64,000 nt of DNA from Pelagicoccus albus (GTDB lineage Bacteria > Verrucomicrobiota > Verrucomicrobiia > Opitutales > Opitutaceae): contig NZ_JACHVC010000013.1 of the NCBI RefSeq assembly GCF_014230145.1, forward strand, positions 310,001 through 374,000, written 5' to 3'. The position numbers were made by a program, and so were the translations under genes. Positions 37,854 to 45,266 of the stretch are shown in pieces. The notes under the pieces were generated by a model, which did not search any database, was not told where the DNA came from, and saw only the letters and a program-made list of their open reading frames with translations. Numbering within the stretch: position 1 is the stretch's first letter; each line of letters begins with the position of its first letter.

Positions 37854-39404
37854 TTACCACCAAAGCTTACCCCAGAAAGGGCTCTTGCGACGCTTCCAGT
37901 AATCTTTCAACTGCTTGATCTGCACCGCGCGATCGAACTCGCTATCCGAGATTTCAAACTTCCAAACAGAATCACCAAGACCTTCAGGTACTGAATCCAA
38001 GTTAGTGCTGTCAGGGTGCTGAACAGCCACTACGAACTCAGTTGGCTTGGTTGGGTTGAAGATCATACCGGTGGCCTCGGAACCATCAACCTGCAAGCTG
38101 AGGAAATGGTCGAGCGACTCGGCAACACCGTCGTTATCGACATCGCGGGCGAACCAAATATCACCGCCGGTGCTAGAACCATTGGGAGCATCTTCGATGA
38201 TGTAAATGTTGCCAGCTGCGTCTTGGGCGAGGTTGTCAGGAGAATTCAATACAGCTGTGGTCGGAGCGAAACCGACGTTCTTTGGGGTTACGCTACCGTC
38301 GACCAATTTGCCAACGATCGCCTTCTCCTTGCTGAGAATCTCGATAGAGTAAACAGTCTGCTCGGAAGTCATACAGATGTAGAGGACTTCATTTCCATTG
38401 GCCAACTCCGCTACTTCCATATCTTCAGGACGACCGTACGGAGTGGCGTTCACATCGTCCGCCGCGGGACGTCCGCCACGAACCGTTGGATCTGTGCGGG
38501 GATCTGTGGTCGGACCATTGCGGAAAGGATCGGTGATTCCCGAGAGAACATTGCCACGACGATCCGTCAAAGGCACCCAAGTCGCGACACCTGTACGGGC
38601 GGCGTCAACATTTGTACCTTCATTCCAGTATTCGGCTGGATCACCTTCGTATGCGTCCACCTTAAGAACAAAGGTCTGTCCACGTGTGTAATCTCCCGCA
38701 CGCTTCATTACGAACTTGTAGATCGAACCAGAATTCCACTCGTCAATATAGTAGATGACACGAGGATCTTGCAGGCTGAAGTTGATCCCTTCGTGAGCTA
38801 CGTTTGCGATGCTATCCAATTCGCGAACTGCAATGTCCTCTGGGGCAGCGAATGGATTCAAAACCTCCATCACCCGACCTTCACCAGTCCACTCCTCAGC
38901 AAGGAAAAGCGTCCCGTTTGGAGTAAAGCGACATGGGTCGAATGCACCCCAGTCGTTGCTCCAATCGCCATCGTTTCCTCCTCCGTCGCCATTGAAAAGG
39001 GTTTCGGTTGAACGGCCATGAATATCGTGGCGGGAGACGCCCGCGCCAAATGGCGTTTCATGAGGGATGAAAAGAAAGTCACCGGTGTCGTCGTAGGCCA
39101 TCATATCAAACATCGAGGAAGAATTTCCTGCAGGCACACGCACGATGGATTGAAGAGGACTAAGAACCTGGTCTTCAACTTCGTGGAGGCTGACGAGATT
39201 GACTTGCATCAAGCCGGAGGGAGCGATCCAAGGTTCCATGAGCTCAGCCACATCATTGGGAGACAATACGGTGGCTGATTCTGTGAGTGGTGTGAACCAT
39301 ACGTCTGATCCGCCAGCAAACGCAGGAGCTGCGAATGCCAAAGCGGAAGCTGCTGACGCATAGGCGAAAGCGCGCTTGGAAACTGAAACTTTTGAGGAGT
39401 TCAT
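37854..39404 (-). CDS. PhoX-like (DUF839) secreted beta-propeller protein
   Basis: 516 aa with a Sec signal peptide (SKRAFAYASAASALAFAAPAFA). Classical PhoX uses a Tat signal; no twin-Arg is seen here. The body is repetitive beta-propeller sequence with DUF839 hallmarks: FIPHETPFGAGVSRH, CRFTPNGTLFLAEEW, GRPEDMEVAEL and NSPDNLAQDAAGNIYIIEDAPN. PhoX enzymes are Ca/Fe phosphatases. Whether the catalytic metal ligands are complete here cannot be judged by eye, so a phosphatase function is only possible. No phosphate-regulon gene is adjacent. The C terminus is basic and Trp-rich (WKRRKSPFWGKLWW). Confidence 0.78.
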   Translation of the reverse strand: MNSSKVSVSKRAFAYASAASALAFAAPAFAGGSDVWFTPLTESATVLSPNDVAELMEPWIAPSGLMQVNLVSLHEVEDQVLSPLQSIVRVPAGNSSSMFDMMAYDDTGDFLFIPHETPFGAGVSRHDIHGRSTETLFNGDGGGNDGDWSNDWGAFDPCRFTPNGTLFLAEEWTGEGRVMEVLNPFAAPEDIAVRELDSIANVAHEGINFSLQDPRVIYYIDEWNSGSIYKFVMKRAGDYTRGQTFVLKVDAYEGDPAEYWNEGTNVDAARTGVATWVPLTDRRGNVLSGITDPFRNGPTTDPRTDPTVRGGRPAADDVNATPYGRPEDMEVAELANGNEVLYICMTSEQTVYSIEILSKEKAIVGKLVDGSVTPKNVGFAPTTAVLNSPDNLAQDAAGNIYIIEDAPNGSSTGGDIWFARDVDNDGVAESLDHFLSLQVDGSEATGMIFNPTKPTEFVVAVQHPDSTNLDSVPEGLGDSVWKFEISDSEFDRAVQIKQLKDYWKRRKSPFWGKLWW

Positions 39405-39723
39405 TATCGTTAGGTGTAGGTATTATTTTGGTTTAGGCTAATTCTACAAAGAGCCCGAAGGAAACGATGGGCTCACCTCAAAACAGTAGAAACGCAGATC
39501 TCCAATCAACGGGGAAATGCGTATCATAAGTTACAATATACTCACCAATTAAACGTAATTGTATCTATGATACTTTACCGCGCACTTTATCACAAACATG
39601 CGTCTTTTGTTACAGCTCAATGATCGCGTTTCCTATCTTTCACAATAAACGGCTCGTTCAGAACTCAAGCCATGCATAGGACACGCTTTTCCAACGCATA
39701 AGCCTGTAAAACTTTTTATCAAA
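39405..39723. promoter_or_regulatory. divergent intergenic region with nested inverted repeats
   Basis: About 319 bp between the PhoX-like and di-haem genes, A/T-richer than the coding sequence. A nested inverted repeat lies at 39521-39573: outer arms GTATCAT/ATGATAC (39521-39527 and 39567-39573), inner arms TACAAT/ATTGTA (39532-39537 and 39558-39563). Otherwise I see nothing to annotate. Confidence 0.4.
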
Positions 39724-41427
39724 ATGCGAAAAGCCCTAGTTCTCCCCGCTGCTTGCCTGATTTCAGCCAATGCCTATTTTCTTATAGCGAATAGCCCAAA
39801 AGATAGGTCAGAAGCAGATTCGAAACGCCCCACTCACGAAACGGTGCTCGCCCTACTATCGGCCAACGAATCAGTAATCCCACCCGCTCCTGACGCACAC
39901 CCAGTTTCAACCGTGTACAACAGAGAGGCAGTCGTGCCACCCCAGTGCTACACACGCACCGAAGGCTACTTCAACCCCTGTTACGTTTGCCATCAGAACG
40001 AGATTCCGGGTCGGGAAAACTCAATGAACGACCAAGACCTTCAAGTGGAGTACAGCTTCAGCGACTTGGGGACCCATAATCACTGGAAAAACCTCTTCGA
40101 AGATCGCTCCGAAAGGGTCGGCCAGATCAGCGATTCCGAAATCCTGGAGTATGTAAACCAAGAGAATTACTCGGAGCTATCAAACCGCTTGGAAGTGGCG
40201 GAATTCAATGGCTGGATCCCAGACCTTGAAAACCTCCACCTAGCTCGCGAGGCATTCGACTCCCAAGGTTTCGCTAAAGATGGCAGCCACTGGGTAGCCT
40301 TTAACTATAAGCCTGTTCCCAGCACATTCTGGCCAACTAACGGATCGACTGACGACGTCATGATCCGCCTGCCCAAAGCATTTAGAGAAGACGAATCCGG
40401 TTCGTATTCACGAGACATATACATGGCGAACCTCAGCATCTTGGAAGCGAAGATAAAAGGTCAAGACCAGATTCGTACGCTACCCATCGACGAAAAAACT
40501 GTCGGCATAGACCTAGACCAAGACGGGCAGCTAGGTGTGGCGAAGTACATTTCGAAAACGGACAATTACGTGGGCGCAGCTTCCGGTGAATTTATAGAGA
40601 CACACCTTTATCCGAAAGGGACCGAATTTTTGCATACGATTCGATATTTGGGATTCGGATCCGATGGACACGTCGAACCATCTAGAAGAATCAAGGAAGT
40701 TCGCTATATGAAAAAGTGGCAGGAGTATTCGAAGCAAAACTACCATCGCCGCTACGATTTGGAAGGCTTCGAAAAGGAAGCTGGCAATCTGCCGGGCTAC
40801 AAAAACCTAGGCCAATGGGGATTCGACAATGGAAACGGCTGGTCGGTGCAAGGCTTCATCGAAGACAAGCATGGCAGGCTGCGAGCCAATACCTTCGAAG
40901 AGAATTTCTTCTGTATGGGCTGTCATAATACAATAGGTTCCACTATTGATAAGACCTTTGCCTTCGCCCGTAAGCTGGATGGCCCACAGGGCTGGTCTTA
41001 CATCGATTTGCACGGCATGCCCGACGCTCCAAACGTAGGTGAAAGCCAAGGTGAGATCCTCACCTACCTCGAACGCGTGGGTGGCGGCAGCGAGTTCCGC
41101 AACAACGAGGAAATGGAGCAACGCTGGTTCAAGGAGGACGGAACCGTTGACCACGAGAAAGTTGCCGCAGCAGAAGACGTTTACGAGCTGATAGCACCCT
41201 CAAAGGAACGGGCTCTGGTTCTCAATAAAGCCTACAAGGCAATCGTGGAGGATCAGGATTTCATCTATGGCAGAGACGCTACCGTACAACCTCCCGCAAA
41301 CGTCTATAGCGAAATTGACAACCTACGAACTCCGACCCTCCCCGAAGATCGGGTATTCGAATGGGATATTCGCCTCGATTGGTCCCAGCTGGAAGAAAGT
41401 GGAACGAGGATAGCAGATTCACAATAG
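39724..41427 (+). CDS. exported di-haem c-type cytochrome-like protein, unknown function
   Basis: 567 aa. N-terminal hydrophobic segment (residues 1-22) is a signal or anchor. Two haem c attachment motifs: CYVCH (Cys86, Cys89, His90) and CMGCH (Cys397, Cys400, His401), about 310 residues apart. The sequence between them is not a known cytochrome domain to me; it includes a calcium-like DLDQDGQLG loop. The final 120 residues are helical and lack further CxxCH. It could be a periplasmic oxidoreductase or electron carrier. No partner dehydrogenase is adjacent. Confidence 0.78.
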   Translation: MRKALVLPAACLISANAYFLIANSPKDRSEADSKRPTHETVLALLSANESVIPPAPDAHPVSTVYNREAVVPPQCYTRTEGYFNPCYVCHQNEIPGRENSMNDQDLQVEYSFSDLGTHNHWKNLFEDRSERVGQISDSEILEYVNQENYSELSNRLEVAEFNGWIPDLENLHLAREAFDSQGFAKDGSHWVAFNYKPVPSTFWPTNGSTDDVMIRLPKAFREDESGSYSRDIYMANLSILEAKIKGQDQIRTLPIDEKTVGIDLDQDGQLGVAKYISKTDNYVGAASGEFIETHLYPKGTEFLHTIRYLGFGSDGHVEPSRRIKEVRYMKKWQEYSKQNYHRRYDLEGFEKEAGNLPGYKNLGQWGFDNGNGWSVQGFIEDKHGRLRANTFEENFFCMGCHNTIGSTIDKTFAFARKLDGPQGWSYIDLHGMPDAPNVGESQGEILTYLERVGGGSEFRNNEEMEQRWFKEDGTVDHEKVAAAEDVYELIAPSKERALVLNKAYKAIVEDQDFIYGRDATVQPPANVYSEIDNLRTPTLPEDRVFEWDIRLDWSQLEESGTRIADSQ

Positions 41428-41528
41428 GCGGACAGCATAGCGGCGCATACGAATCCGCTTGCCGAAACTGAGGGTACTTTGATTCTGAGCATCAGGGCCA
41501 GCCACCACGGCTGTCCCTGAATTTGCTA

Positions 41529-42224
41529 ATGAACGCTACAGTCACCCTTACCATCTGCATCATTACAGGTGTAATCACCCAAATCGCACTCATGAAACCG
41601 GAGGTCCTTCGCCGCCTCCTTTTCGTCCCCGATGCGATTCTCAAAGGACAACAATGGGATCGCCTCTTTTCCAGTGCGTTGATCCACGCTGACTGGATGC
41701 ACGCGGGCTTCAATCTATTCGCCCTCTATTCATTTGGGAGTTCGATCGAATACCTCTATGGCTGGAAGTCGCTTGTCGTGATTTACGTATTCGCTGTGGC
41801 AGGAGGATCGTTGCTTTCCCTTTACTTACACCGGAACCAGAGCTACGCCGCGTTGGGAGCCTCGGGCGGAGTATCGGGAGTAATCTTCGCCACCATTTTC
41901 CTAGTACCAGGCACCGGAGTAAGCCTCTTCTTTATACCGATCGCCATTCCTGGAAACATTTTTGCCCTACTCTACCTTCTAGGTTCCTTCTACGGCTTGC
42001 GTAAAAAGAAGGGAAACATCGGGCACGACGCCCACTTTGGTGGAGCAATCGTCGGACTTGTATTTGCCTTTCTCATACGCCCAAGCTTCTGCTTCGAGGA
42101 TCCCCTCTTCTTTTTTGGCTCCGCGTTCGCTGCGGTCGCCTGCCTCGTTATCCTATATCTCGACCCTCAGAATCTAAGCGGCAAATTGCTCCCGGACCTC
42201 AAAGGCTCCAACCGGCGAAACTAA
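41529..42224 (+). CDS. rhomboid-family intramembrane serine protease
   Basis: 231 aa from the ATG at 41529 (a TTG two codons earlier is also open). Six membrane helices. Seen: NLFALYSFGSSIEYLYG after an HADWMHAGFN motif, the catalytic Ser in GASGGVSG, and the catalytic His in GHDAHFGGAIVG. Both halves of the Ser-His dyad are present, so it is likely active. Cleaves membrane-anchored substrates; the target is unknown. 101 bp after the di-haem gene. Confidence 0.9.
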   Translation: MNATVTLTICIITGVITQIALMKPEVLRRLLFVPDAILKGQQWDRLFSSALIHADWMHAGFNLFALYSFGSSIEYLYGWKSLVVIYVFAVAGGSLLSLYLHRNQSYAALGASGGVSGVIFATIFLVPGTGVSLFFIPIAIPGNIFALLYLLGSFYGLRKKKGNIGHDAHFGGAIVGLVFAFLIRPSFCFEDPLFFFGSAFAAVACLVILYLDPQNLSGKLLPDLKGSNRRN

Positions 42225-42234
42225 GCTCGACAAG

Positions 42235-42654
42235 TTACCCTTGAAAGCGTCCGGCGAAGACTTCTGGCATCCTAATAGGCTTGCCAGAGCTGGGATCGAA
42301 TGCCGCCATCTCCGATTTTGCCAAAAGAGTCAGTCCGCCCTCTTCGTCATAGCCACGGTAGTAGAGATCGAAGCGGGTTGGCCGCAAATTAGCGACCGCG
42401 ATGTCCAGTCGTAGCGAACCCGGATAGAAGGCTTGCTTGGTGAACTTTATGCATAGTTCCGACATGATCAGGGCCACCCCGGCCAGATCCTTTTCGGTGT
42501 AACCAAGACTGGCTAGAAACTGCACCCTGGCTTCGTGCAAGTATTCCACGAACACGTTGTTGGCGACATGATCGCCATAGTTATGGTCAGTAATCCGGAA
42601 TTGAATACTGGCGCTGAAGTCTACCCGAGGGAAACGTTTGATCTCTTTAAACAT
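42235..42654 (-). CDS. hotdog-fold acyl-CoA thioesterase (4HBT family)
   Basis: 139 aa single hotdog domain. Seen: ITDHNYGDHVANNVFVEYLHEARVQFL, the variant of the DxDxxGHVNN...EAR active-site helix in this family, in which the usual catalytic Asp is replaced by His/Asn-like residues (DHNYGDHVANN). The substrate, probably a fatty acyl-CoA or aromatic thioester, is unknown. Tail-to-tail with the first rhomboid gene. Confidence 0.82.
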   Translation of the reverse strand: MFKEIKRFPRVDFSASIQFRITDHNYGDHVANNVFVEYLHEARVQFLASLGYTEKDLAGVALIMSELCIKFTKQAFYPGSLRLDIAVANLRPTRFDLYYRGYDEEGGLTLLAKSEMAAFDPSSGKPIRMPEVFAGRFQG

Positions 42655-42770
42655 AGGAACTTAAGGGCTAATAGCGCTTTCACCTGAAAATTCAAAATAT
42701 TTGAGATCTACCTGATCTTGTTGAAAACTGCCGCTAGACAAGAGCTCCTCTCGTCTACAAACAAGGAGTC

Positions 42771-43049
42771 ATGCCCTCCCGCGGACGCCACCAAAGCACT
42801 TCCAAAGAATGCCAGCGCACCATCGCCAAGATCGAAGCGATGGAGGGGGTCGTCGGCGTGATCATCGGGCGTTCCTACGGTGGAAAGTCTCTCGGGGGAG
42901 GCGGAAAAACGGGTGCTGTGAAGATCCAGCGCGAGCAGCCTGGGGGCTTGAAGGCGGTTACTCAGACAGCAAAAGGCCTGCAGGAACTATTCATCAGGAC
43001 TGATACTAGGAAGAATCCGGAGATTACCGAAGCAATCGAAAAGCTGTAA
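42771..43049 (+). CDS. small basic Gly-rich protein, unknown function
   Basis: 92 aa, rich in Gly/Lys (GRSYGGKSLGGGGKTGAVKI), with a hydrophilic N terminus (MPSRGRHQSTSKECQ). The fold is likely alpha/beta and small. No family is recognised. It has its own promoter region and a strong terminator, and the protein sequence is cleanly framed, so it is probably real. Confidence 0.6.
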   Translation: MPSRGRHQSTSKECQRTIAKIEAMEGVVGVIIGRSYGGKSLGGGGKTGAVKIQREQPGGLKAVTQTAKGLQELFIRTDTRKNPEITEAIEKL

Positions 43050-43089
43050 CTCGGTTCAGCTGTCGGAAATAGCCTGCATCTACCTACAA

Positions 43090-43123
43090 AAAATGAGAGA
43101 AGCCGAAGCCTCTCTCTCATTTT
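43090..43123. terminator. bidirectional Rho-independent terminator
   Basis: Perfect 11-bp stem AAAATGAGAGA/TCTCTCATTTT (43090-43100 and 43113-43123) with A- and T-rich flanks on both sides. It can end the small-protein transcript (plus) and also transcripts from the cspA side (minus). Confidence 0.85.
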
Positions 43124-43203
43124 CTAATTTGAAATAGCTAAATCAAGCGCTCAAACCGTGCTGAAAGCAGCGTTCAGCTCAGAGCGCCTTATGCTCGAGA
43201 AGT

Positions 43204-43398
43204 TTAGATTCTCTTAACTTTTACGGCACAAGGACCCTTACGCCCCTCGCCGATATCAAATTCTACGGTGTCACCTTCGTTGAGGGCGTACCCGTCAGTC
43301 TCGGAATGATGAACGAAAAGGTCGTTACCTCCCTCACTCTGCTGAATGAAGCCGAAGCCCTTTTCCTGATCAAACCACTTAATAGTTCCTTTTGACAT
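43204..43398 (-). CDS. cold-shock domain protein (CspA family)
   Basis: 64 aa from the ATG at 43398 (MSKGTIKWFDQEKGFGFI); the longer frame from 43485 is a leader-region reading. RNA/DNA-binding OB fold with RNP1 (KGFGFIQ) and RNP2 (DLFVHHS), plus the terminal KVKRI. RNP2 has HHS where HFS or HIS is usual. A long 5' leader upstream is typical of cold-inducible csp genes. Confidence 0.93.
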   Translation of the reverse strand: MSKGTIKWFDQEKGFGFIQQSEGGNDLFVHHSETDGYALNEGDTVEFDIGEGRKGPCAVKVKRI

Positions 43399-43639
43399 AT
43401 ATGTTTTTGTATTCCGAACCGTTGGCCTCTTGAAACTGTTCCAGAAAGCCGCGATTCGGGACGGACCGTAGAGCCCACTGCCCATTGTCTAAGCAATTCA
43501 CCTAGTATTTTTCTCGGAGGCAGCACCTACGCGGACAGTGAGCCAGGTATTTTGTCCCAGCTCCGTTAAACAAGAGACTTCATCCGTTGTCCCGACTGGA
43601 AGCTCCATTGATTTGGAACAGCCAAATTTCTGCCTTTAA

Positions 43640-44428
43640 AAGCCGGACCAATTCCACCAAGCACAGCGTATCAACTTTTCAAAAAACAGCTCTCCCGCCG
43701 TCATCGGCATCGTCATTGCAAACGTTCTCTTTTTCGTAGCGACCTACTACGTGCCCGGCCTGCAGGAAAAGATGCTCCGCCTATTTGCCTTGTATTTCCC
43801 GTACAATGATCGCGTACACATCTGGCAGCTAGTTACACACATGTTCATGCACGGGAACCTCGCCCATATCATGTTCAACATGTTCGGGCTCTACACCTTC
43901 GGCATACATCTGGAGAGAATCTGGGGGGCAAAACGCTTTCTGATCTTCTATTTCCTCTCGGGAATCGGAGCCGCTGCCATCTTCTCAGGTATTAATGTCT
44001 ACGAGTTCGGAACCTTTGTAAGCTACCTCACGAGCAACAATGTCCCCGCCGAAACCATACAGCGGTTTCTGGATACTGGTGCCCCGCAATCCAATCTCTT
44101 GCGCTTTCTCAACGTTGAAGAGCAAACCACATTTTTGTCGCTTTATTGGAGCAGCATGGTTGGAGCGTCTGGAGCTTTGTACGGCGTATTGGTCGCCTTC
44201 GCCCTGCTTTTCCCAAATGCGAAGATGATGCTGATCTTCCTGCCAGTGCCCGTCGCGGCGAAGTATTTCGTCCCGGTCCTACTTCTGATCGACCTGTTCT
44301 CTGGCGTGACAGGATTCTCGCTTTTTGGAGGAGGCATAGCTCACTTCGCCCATATCGGAGGGGCCATCATAGGCTTCTTACTCATGCTCTACTGGCGGAA
44401 GAAACTACCGCCCCGGCACTACTACTGA
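43640..44428 (+). CDS. rhomboid-family intramembrane protease; start codon uncertain
   Basis: At least 225 aa from the GTG at 43751. The frame is open back to 43640 and encodes PAVIGIVIANVLFFVATYY directly upstream, which is the expected first membrane helix. That helix would be lost with a GTG 43751 start. No ATG, GTG or TTG lies between 43640 and 43751; ATC (43670, 43703, 43709) or ATT (43715) are the only near-cognate choices. Seen downstream: HMFMHGNLAHIMFNMFGLYTFG, catalytic Ser in GASGALYG, and catalytic His in AHFAHIGGAIIGF. The dyad is intact. An unusual start codon or a sequencing error upstream is likely. Confidence 0.85.
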   Translation, partial: KPDQFHQAQRINFSKNSSPAVIGIVIANVLFFVATYYVPGLQEKMLRLFALYFPYNDRVHIWQLVTHMFMHGNLAHIMFNMFGLYTFGIHLERIWGAKRFLIFYFLSGIGAAAIFSGINVYEFGTFVSYLTSNNVPAETIQRFLDTGAPQSNLLRFLNVEEQTTFLSLYWSSMVGASGALYGVLVAFALLFPNAKMMLIFLPVPVAAKYFVPVLLLIDLFSGVTGFSLFGGGIAHFAHIGGAIIGFLLMLYWRKKLPPRHYY

Positions 44429-44470
44429 TCCGCGTAGGATCACAAGAATCGAACGAAAACGAATCCGGGA

Positions 44471-45205
44471 TTAGCCTCGAAGCGCTTGCTTCACCTCGTG
44501 ATCCGAAAAGTTTCGAAACTTGACCGAGAACGGTCTTTGCAAGTCGAGACGACTGAGATCGAAGCGGCGACTCGGTTCAGCGATGTCGCCCAAGGTGCGG
44601 CCGGACGCCTGAAAATGCTGCAGCCAGTAGCTCCCTCGATACTCGTTCTTCTCGAGATAATCCATCATCAGTCCAACCGTCGTTTCGTCGATCAGATCCG
44701 CATGAACCGTCGTACGAAGTTCGTATTCGACTCCGCTGCACTGTAGAATCTCGAAGCTCTTTTCCCACAACTCAGTGCGGTTCCACCCGGTCAAATTCTC
44801 GTAGTCTTCGAGCGGAGACTTGAAGTCCATCGCCACGTAGTCGACTACCCCTTCATCGATTAAAGTTTTTAAGCGTTCTGGCTTCGCCCCGTTCGTATCG
44901 ATCTTTACCGCATAACCGATCTTTTTGACCTCGCGGACCAGCTGCTCAACTCCAGAGCTAAGCAAACATTCGCCTCCAGAGAATACGACTCCATCGAGCA
45001 AAGGTTCTCGTTTCCTCAAAAACGCCAGCGTATCCTCCACGCTGATACGCCTCCCGCCACCCAAGGCCAAATCTGGGTTGTGGCAATAGGAGCAACGCAT
45101 TTGGCAGCCAGTAAACCAAAGGATACAAGCAGACTTATTAGGGAAATCCTGCAGTGTGAAGGTAGTGAGGGAAACAAGAGGGATATTGTGGGGTTTGGAT
45201 AACAT
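44471..45205 (-). CDS. nrdG: anaerobic ribonucleoside-triphosphate reductase activating protein
   Basis: 244 aa radical-SAM activase that generates the glycyl radical on NrdD. Seen: the cluster motif CQMRCSYCHNPDL (CX3CX2C) after ACILWFTG, the SAM-binding FSGGECLL, then AMDFKSPLEDYENLTG and LRTTVHADLIDE. Length and organisation match the longer NrdG type. Its ATG lies 61 bp after the nrdD stop. A terminator-like hairpin sits in that gap. Confidence 0.94.
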   Translation of the reverse strand: MLSKPHNIPLVSLTTFTLQDFPNKSACILWFTGCQMRCSYCHNPDLALGGGRRISVEDTLAFLRKREPLLDGVVFSGGECLLSSGVEQLVREVKKIGYAVKIDTNGAKPERLKTLIDEGVVDYVAMDFKSPLEDYENLTGWNRTELWEKSFEILQCSGVEYELRTTVHADLIDETTVGLMMDYLEKNEYRGSYWLQHFQASGRTLGDIAEPSRRFDLSRLDLQRPFSVKFRNFSDHEVKQALRG

Positions 45206-45211
45206 GAGGGA

Positions 45212-45246
45212 AAAACGAAAACGAGGCCGCCCGTTTCCGGGCGACC
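45212..45246 (-). terminator. terminator/attenuator hairpin between nrdD and nrdG
   Basis: 9-bp stem with one mismatch (45225-45233 and 45238-45246), loop TTTC, followed in the minus direction by a T-rich tract (about 45212-45220, TTTTCGTTTTT). It precedes nrdG directly, so it may reduce nrdG relative to nrdD rather than end the operon. Confidence 0.65.
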
Positions 45247-45266
45247 GTTACAGGAAAAACTTTAAA

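Noticed and set aside
38016-39011. 331-codon frame antisense to the PhoX-like gene
   Set aside because: Lies entirely inside a well-supported gene on the other strand and shows no family motif or signal sequence.
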